DNA of 64,000 nucleotides, from contig JAGOSV010000002.1 of assembly GCA_018062105.1 (NCBI GenBank), forward strand, positions 1 through 64,000, read 5' to 3'. Below the pieces are notes generated by a model that was not told where the DNA came from, searched no databases, and saw only the letters and a list, made by a program, of their open reading frames with translations. The stretch comes from Sterolibacterium sp. (GTDB lineage: Bacteria > Pseudomonadota > Gammaproteobacteria > Burkholderiales > Rhodocyclaceae). The position numbers and the translations under genes are program-made. Of the stretch, positions 60,150 through 64,000 are shown piece after piece (position 1 is the first letter of the stretch; the number at the start of each line of letters is the position of its first letter).

Positions 60150-61280
60150 ATGATGCCTACCTCCGATCCTGCCGCCGCATCCACCACATCCACCACATCC
60201 ACCACATCCACCACATCCGCCACATCCCTCTCTCCCGCTGCCCCACCTCCGGCTCTGTATCTGTCCGGCCTGTCGCCAGCTTATTTCGGTATGGTCATGG
60301 CCACCGGCATCATCTCGATTGCCGCCCACATGCTTGGCCAGCCACTGATTTCCCGTGCCCTGTTCTTCCTCAACATCGCTGCCTACCTGGCCCTGTGGCT
60401 GCTCACCCTGCTGCGCCTGGCGCGTCATCCACAGTGGGTGCTGCGTGACCTGGCCGATCACCTGCGTGGCCCCGGTTTTTTCACCACGGTAGCGGCCACC
60501 GCCGTGCTCGGCAGCCAGTTCGTCGTCCTCGCCGGCGAAGATCGTATCGGCAGTGCGCTGTGGGTCTGGGCCCTGATCCTGTGGATCGGCCTGACCTACA
60601 CCATCTTCACCGGCATCACCATCAAGGAAAAGAAACCCAGCCTCGACCAGGGCATCAGCGGTGCCTGGTTGCTGGCCGTCGTCGCCACCCAATCTATCGC
60701 CGTACTGGCCGCCCTGCTCGCCCCGCGCATCGGCCAGCCCGGCCGGCTGGAGCTGAATTTTCTGGCATTGTCGATGTGGCTGTGGGGCGGCATGCTCTAC
60801 ATCTGGATGATGTCGCTGATCTTCTACCGCTACACCTTCTTTACCCTGGCCCCGGGCGACCTCTCGCCGCCCTATTGGATCAACATGGGCGCCATGGCCA
60901 TCTCTACCCTCGCCGGCTCGCTGCTGATCGTCAATTCTGCCGACGCCCCTTTCCTGCAATCGCTGATTCCCTTCATCAAGGGTTTCACCGTCTTCTACTG
61001 GGCCACTGGCACCTGGTGGATTCCCATGCTCATCATCCTGGCGCTCTGGCGTCACATCTATCGACGCTTTCCCTTCAAATACGATCCGCTCTACTGGGGT
61101 GCAGTCTTCCCGCTGGGCATGTACGCCGCCTCTACCCACGAAATGATCGAAGCCATGGGCTTTGGCTTCCTCGATACCCTGCCACAAATATTCCTGTGGA
61201 TTGCCCTGCTCGCCTGGGGCGTGGTCTTCACCGGCCTGCTCCGTCACCTGCTGCGTCACATCCGGCATCTGCATTTCTGA
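60150..61280 (+). CDS. TehA/SLAC1-type permease (C4-dicarboxylate/malic acid transporter family)
   Basis: 376 aa with ten predicted transmembrane helices; FGMVMATGIISIAAHMLG at the start of helix 1, GITYTIF-type LTYTIFTGITIKEKKP, and FYWATGTWWIPMLIIL. Anion channel/transporter family; substrate not clear. The N-terminus holds a Thr-Thr-Ser repeat encoded by a 9-bp tandem repeat. Starts 11 bp after the GGDEF gene; the 3' end overlaps the convergent helicase gene by 53 bp. Confidence 0.88.
   Translation: MMPTSDPAAASTTSTTSTTSTTSATSLSPAAPPPALYLSGLSPAYFGMVMATGIISIAAHMLGQPLISRALFFLNIAAYLALWLLTLLRLARHPQWVLRDLADHLRGPGFFTTVAATAVLGSQFVVLAGEDRIGSALWVWALILWIGLTYTIFTGITIKEKKPSLDQGISGAWLLAVVATQSIAVLAALLAPRIGQPGRLELNFLALSMWLWGGMLYIWMMSLIFYRYTFFTLAPGDLSPPYWINMGAMAISTLAGSLLIVNSADAPFLQSLIPFIKGFTVFYWATGTWWIPMLIILALWRHIYRRFPFKYDPLYWGAVFPLGMYAASTHEMIEAMGFGFLDTLPQIFLWIALLAWGVVFTGLLRHLLRHIRHLHF
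60181..60225 (+). repeat. 9-bp tandem repeat CCACCACAT x 5 within the permease gene
   Basis: Five units (the fifth with one substitution) encode repeated Ser/Thr tripeptides in the N-terminal tail. Unit length is a multiple of three, so changes in copy number keep the frame. Confidence 0.9.
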
Positions 61281-63999
61281 GTGCATCCCCTGCCTCTGTC
61301 GCCATCTCCATCTCCGGCAGACACACCAGCCGGTCATGGCTGACATAAAAAATCGCCATTTGCAGCGGCCGTCCTTCATCGGCAAACAACCTGGCATAGC
61401 GCTCGAGCTGGTCGCGATAACGCCGCGCATGTGCCTGCCAACCAGCCTCATCCGTTGGTAGCGTGTCGGCGGCCAGCAACGCCGTCTTGTAGTCGACGAT
61501 CCAGCGCACCCCATCGGCCACAAAACAGCGATCCACGATATTCATGGCATAGCGCGACGACACGGATCCGGATGGCAATGCCGCTGGCAATATTGACGAC
61601 GCTGGCGCAGGCACCACCTCTCGCGGCACAGTTATGGCCAGTTCTGCCGCCGCCTCATCATGGGCCGACAGCAGCCAGCGTCCCACATCGCTGGCCAGCG
61701 TGAGCCGCAATGCCTGTGCCACCCGCTGCGCCCCGCGCTGCTGCACCTCCAGCGCATGTCCCCGCTGGGCAAACCACTGCTGCATGTGCGGCAGCAGCCC
61801 GGCCAGACGCGCCTCATCCCACTGCGCCAACGATGTCCCCGCCAGCAATTCCAGATAACGATGCAGCAAGGTTCCCACCTCCACCGCCAGAATATCCGCA
61901 CCAGCACCAGCCCCCGCCTTCTGCCCCTCGCCCGGCTGGCGCACAAGCTCATGGACGGCCGCCACTTCCTGCGTTTTTGCCACACCTGGCAACAGCGCAG
62001 GCACCCCTACCTGCCGCAGCCGCACCAGCTGCGGGCAAAAAGCCGCGCCAGAAATGCTTTCCTCCGCGGCCATCCTCATCCCATCCTCGCCCTCATCCCC
62101 TGCGCCCCCCGCTCCCTCCATTCCCGCTGTCGGCCTGGCAGGCTCCGCCGCCTGCCGAAAGGCCTCCGCCACTCCCGCCACTGGCCACAGCGCCCGCAGA
62201 AAACTGCCTGCCGCTGCCTGCACCTCCTTCGCCCCCTGCCGCCCCACGCCCACCAGATGCAAACGCCGGATGGCGCGCGTGGCAGCCACATAAAGCACCC
62301 GCATATCCTCATGATCGGCACGCCTTTTCTCGATGCGTCGCAGGTAGTCATAAGATGTCGGCAAACTCCGCTCCGCCGCCCCGCCCGGGCGGTAAGGCGC
62401 AGCGGCCAGACGTACCACCGGGGCCCGGCCGGCCACAGGCATCTGCACCTCCTCCCACAGCATCAGCGGTGGCTCATCCTCGCGGCTGCCACGATGCAGA
62501 CCGGGCAGGATGACCGTCTCGAACTCCAGCCCCTTGGACTTGTGGATGGTCATGAACTGCAGCCGCTCATCGGCGCACGGATCCACCGCTGCAAACAGCC
62601 CTTCCACTTCCTCCGCCAAGATATCCAGACTGAAGCGACCGGCCGCATCGAGACGCTCGAACAGATCGAAACAGGCCCGTACATCCGCTTCCTCACCCGG
62701 CTGCACCAGGCAGGCCGCCCCACCCAGCCTCAGCCAGGCAGCTTCCAGCCAGCGGCTCAACCGTACCCTTCCCTGCTGGGCCAGAACCTCCGCCAGAACC
62801 TCGCGCACATGCCCCAGCCGCCGCTGGCCATCTAGCGATAATCGCGCCAGACAAGCCTCATCATTCATCAGGGACCACACGCTGGCCTGCTGCCCAGCCT
62901 GCCCAGCCTGCCCACCCTGCCCATGCGTCCCGGCCAGGGCATGCAAATCCTGCAGATTCAGACCACACCACGGCGCGCGCAGCACGGCCAGCCAATGCAG
63001 ACGATCCCCGCGATGCAGCAAGGCCCGGGTCAGCGACAGTACATCCTGCACCGACTGTCGCTGCACCAGCGTTTCCAGCTCCACCGCCTGAAAGCGCATC
63101 TCCGGCTGCTCGCGCCGGATCAAGGCCACCAGCGCCTGCAAGTGGCTGCGTGCCCGCACCAATACGGCCACCCGCTGCTCCGGATGGGCCTGCTGTTCCG
63201 CACGGATGAGTGCCAAAACCAGAGCGGCCTCGTGCTGCCCCCAATCCTGTCCCTCCTGCCCCCCCTCCCTATCCTTCCCATCCTCTCCATCTGCCCCTCT
63301 CGCACCATCCACCAGTGCATGCACCTGCACCCCCAGGGCCTCCTGACCGGCCAGCGCATCGAGGTCTGACCGGCTGGAACAGCACGGACGATAACGGATA
63401 GCGCCGCTGGCCGCCTCATCCTGCGGCGGAAAAAGCTCGTCAAAAGCGCGGTTGATCCAGTCGATCACGGCACTGCAGGAGCGATTGTTGCGGTACAAAC
63501 GAAGGCGTTCCAAACGCACACCGCCAATACCGCTCTCAGCCACCGACAAGAACATCCCGACATCGGCCTTGCGGAAGCGATAAATCGACTGCATCGGATC
63601 GCCGACCACAAACAATGTGCGCCCATCGCCTTCCTGCCAGCCGGCCGTCAGGCGCGCCAGCAGGCGCGTCTGCAAAGGACTGGTATCCTGGAATTCATCA
63701 ACCAGCAGATGGCGAATCACATAATCGAGCTGTAACGCCAGCTCCGTCGGAGCCTCATCCGTCCCCAGCGCCAGCAGCGCACGCTGGGCGACCTCGACGA
63801 AATCGACCGTACCGGCCTCGGCAAACACCAGCCACAGCTGGGCCACCGCCAGCTGCAACAGCCGCGCCATGACCGCCACCACATGCGCGGCCTCCGCTAC
63901 CTCTGCACCATCTGCATGTCCGGCCAGATCCGGCAAAGTACGCAGGCTCGCCACCACGGCCACCTCGGCCGGTGTCAGTTCCTCCAGCATCCCCAGCAC
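61228..63999 (-). CDS. AddA/RecB-type UvrD helicase-nuclease, N-terminus outside window
   Basis: Last 923 codons of a large SF1 helicase-nuclease used in double-strand break repair. Visible: motif II LLVDEFQDTS, motif III VGDPMQSIYRFRKADVGMF, motif V FMTIHKSKGLEFETVILPGL, motif VI RVLYVAATRAIRRLHLVG, and the C-terminal PD-(D/E)xK nuclease with WIVDYKTALLAAD. The Walker A lies beyond 64000. Collagen-like Gly/Gln insertions interrupt the helicase part. AddA is suggested by size and nuclease domain; the addB partner would be upstream. Confidence 0.87.
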   Translation of the reverse strand: MLGMLEELTPAEVAVVASLRTLPDLAGHADGAEVAEAAHVVAVMARLLQLAVAQLWLVFAEAGTVDFVEVAQRALLALGTDEAPTELALQLDYVIRHLLVDEFQDTSPLQTRLLARLTAGWQEGDGRTLFVVGDPMQSIYRFRKADVGMFLSVAESGIGGVRLERLRLYRNNRSCSAVIDWINRAFDELFPPQDEAASGAIRYRPCCSSRSDLDALAGQEALGVQVHALVDGARGADGEDGKDREGGQEGQDWGQHEAALVLALIRAEQQAHPEQRVAVLVRARSHLQALVALIRREQPEMRFQAVELETLVQRQSVQDVLSLTRALLHRGDRLHWLAVLRAPWCGLNLQDLHALAGTHGQGGQAGQAGQQASVWSLMNDEACLARLSLDGQRRLGHVREVLAEVLAQQGRVRLSRWLEAAWLRLGGAACLVQPGEEADVRACFDLFERLDAAGRFSLDILAEEVEGLFAAVDPCADERLQFMTIHKSKGLEFETVILPGLHRGSREDEPPLMLWEEVQMPVAGRAPVVRLAAAPYRPGGAAERSLPTSYDYLRRIEKRRADHEDMRVLYVAATRAIRRLHLVGVGRQGAKEVQAAAGSFLRALWPVAGVAEAFRQAAEPARPTAGMEGAGGAGDEGEDGMRMAAEESISGAAFCPQLVRLRQVGVPALLPGVAKTQEVAAVHELVRQPGEGQKAGAGAGADILAVEVGTLLHRYLELLAGTSLAQWDEARLAGLLPHMQQWFAQRGHALEVQQRGAQRVAQALRLTLASDVGRWLLSAHDEAAAELAITVPREVVPAPASSILPAALPSGSVSSRYAMNIVDRCFVADGVRWIVDYKTALLAADTLPTDEAGWQAHARRYRDQLERYARLFADEGRPLQMAIFYVSHDRLVCLPEMEMATEAGDALRNADAGCDAAGDGAGR
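62886..62930 (-). repeat. CTGCCCAGC-type tandem repeat inside the helicase gene
   Basis: Repeated 9-bp units (CCTGCCCAG/CCTGCCCAC) encode GGQAGQAGQQ-like residues in the helicase. A second low-complexity pyrimidine-rich patch at about 63240-63300 encodes GADGEDGKDREGGQEG. Both keep the frame. Confidence 0.7.
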
Positions 64000-64000
64000 T

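Noticed and set aside
60108..61523. 471-codon minus-strand frame rich in Gln, Gly and Asp
   Set aside because: Shadow of the TehA/SLAC1-type permease gene on the plus strand; composition is typical of an antisense frame.
1..64000. CRISPR array, rRNA operon or prophage
   Set aside because: No regularly spaced direct repeats, no rRNA-like sequence and no phage structural genes were seen in the window.

Overview
This window is chromosomal DNA of a betaproteobacterium, most likely a facultatively anaerobic, denitrifying member of the Rhodocyclales or a close relative. The call rests on gene content and order: a classic yceD-rpmF-plsX-fabH-fabD-fabG-acpP-fabF cluster with a divergent maf gene, the betaproteobacterial order xseB-ispA-dxs-folE2, ilvE-zinc finger-waaF, a class I PHA synthase, an FNR-family regulator without cysteines beside NO-stress genes, and a benzoyl-CoA pathway block of the Azoarcus bzd type. 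I cannot name the genus.

Layout. 1-6859: fatty acid and phospholipid initiation genes on the minus strand plus maf. 6860-7357: nested inverted repeats of MITE type. 7358-14419: minus-strand housekeeping genes (yciO, rnm, a hydrolase, algC, waaF, ilvE, a SirB-like protein). 14420-19788: a DNR-like regulator, a polytopic membrane protein, a DUF2249 protein and a hemerythrin (probable nitrosative stress or denitrification module), then phaC and a universal stress protein. 19789-31194: a complete-looking plasmid-style type IVb pilus operon (TcpQ/PilL-N, PilN secretin, PilO2, PilP, PilQ ATPase, PilR, PilS major pilin, a second ATPase, PilM, PilV tip pilin). 31253-42817: a hydrolase, folE2, dxs, ispA, xseB, an orphan peptide-exporter-type ABC protein, suhB, trmJ, a GST-like protein, an MTA/MTI phosphorylase, tRNA-Arg(CCU), a winged-helix regulator and an atypical SDR. 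42852-50181: lower benzoyl-CoA pathway (oah, had, dch), a large Fe-S/FAD oxidoreductase, a small conserved protein, a ferredoxin and one benzoyl-CoA reductase ATPase subunit, in the order Q-M-U-V-W-X-Y of the bzd operon but without N, O and P. 50202-55374: rmuC, a Spy-like protein, a DUF302 protein and comEC.

55383-58763 is an accessory island: a decayed REP-associated transposase fragment, a cold-shock/DUF1294 protein, a TumE-TumA type toxin-antitoxin pair, an AbrB-type antitoxin whose PIN toxin is cut off by a dispersed repeat, a BrnT-BrnA pair, a 193-bp terminal-inverted-repeat element, and two diverged copies of the 3' end of an integron-integrase-like recombinase. Both intact toxin operons appear to start transcription at or next to the A of the toxin ATG, with a palindrome over the -10 box. 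58900-64000: a membrane GGDEF protein, a TehA/SLAC1-type permease and the 3' part of an AddA-type helicase-nuclease.

Best leads: the incomplete bzd operon abutting rmuC, its oxidoreductase with a Gly-rich insertion and a GIY-YIG-like tail, the second ATPase in the type IVb pilus operon, and the leaderless toxin promoters.
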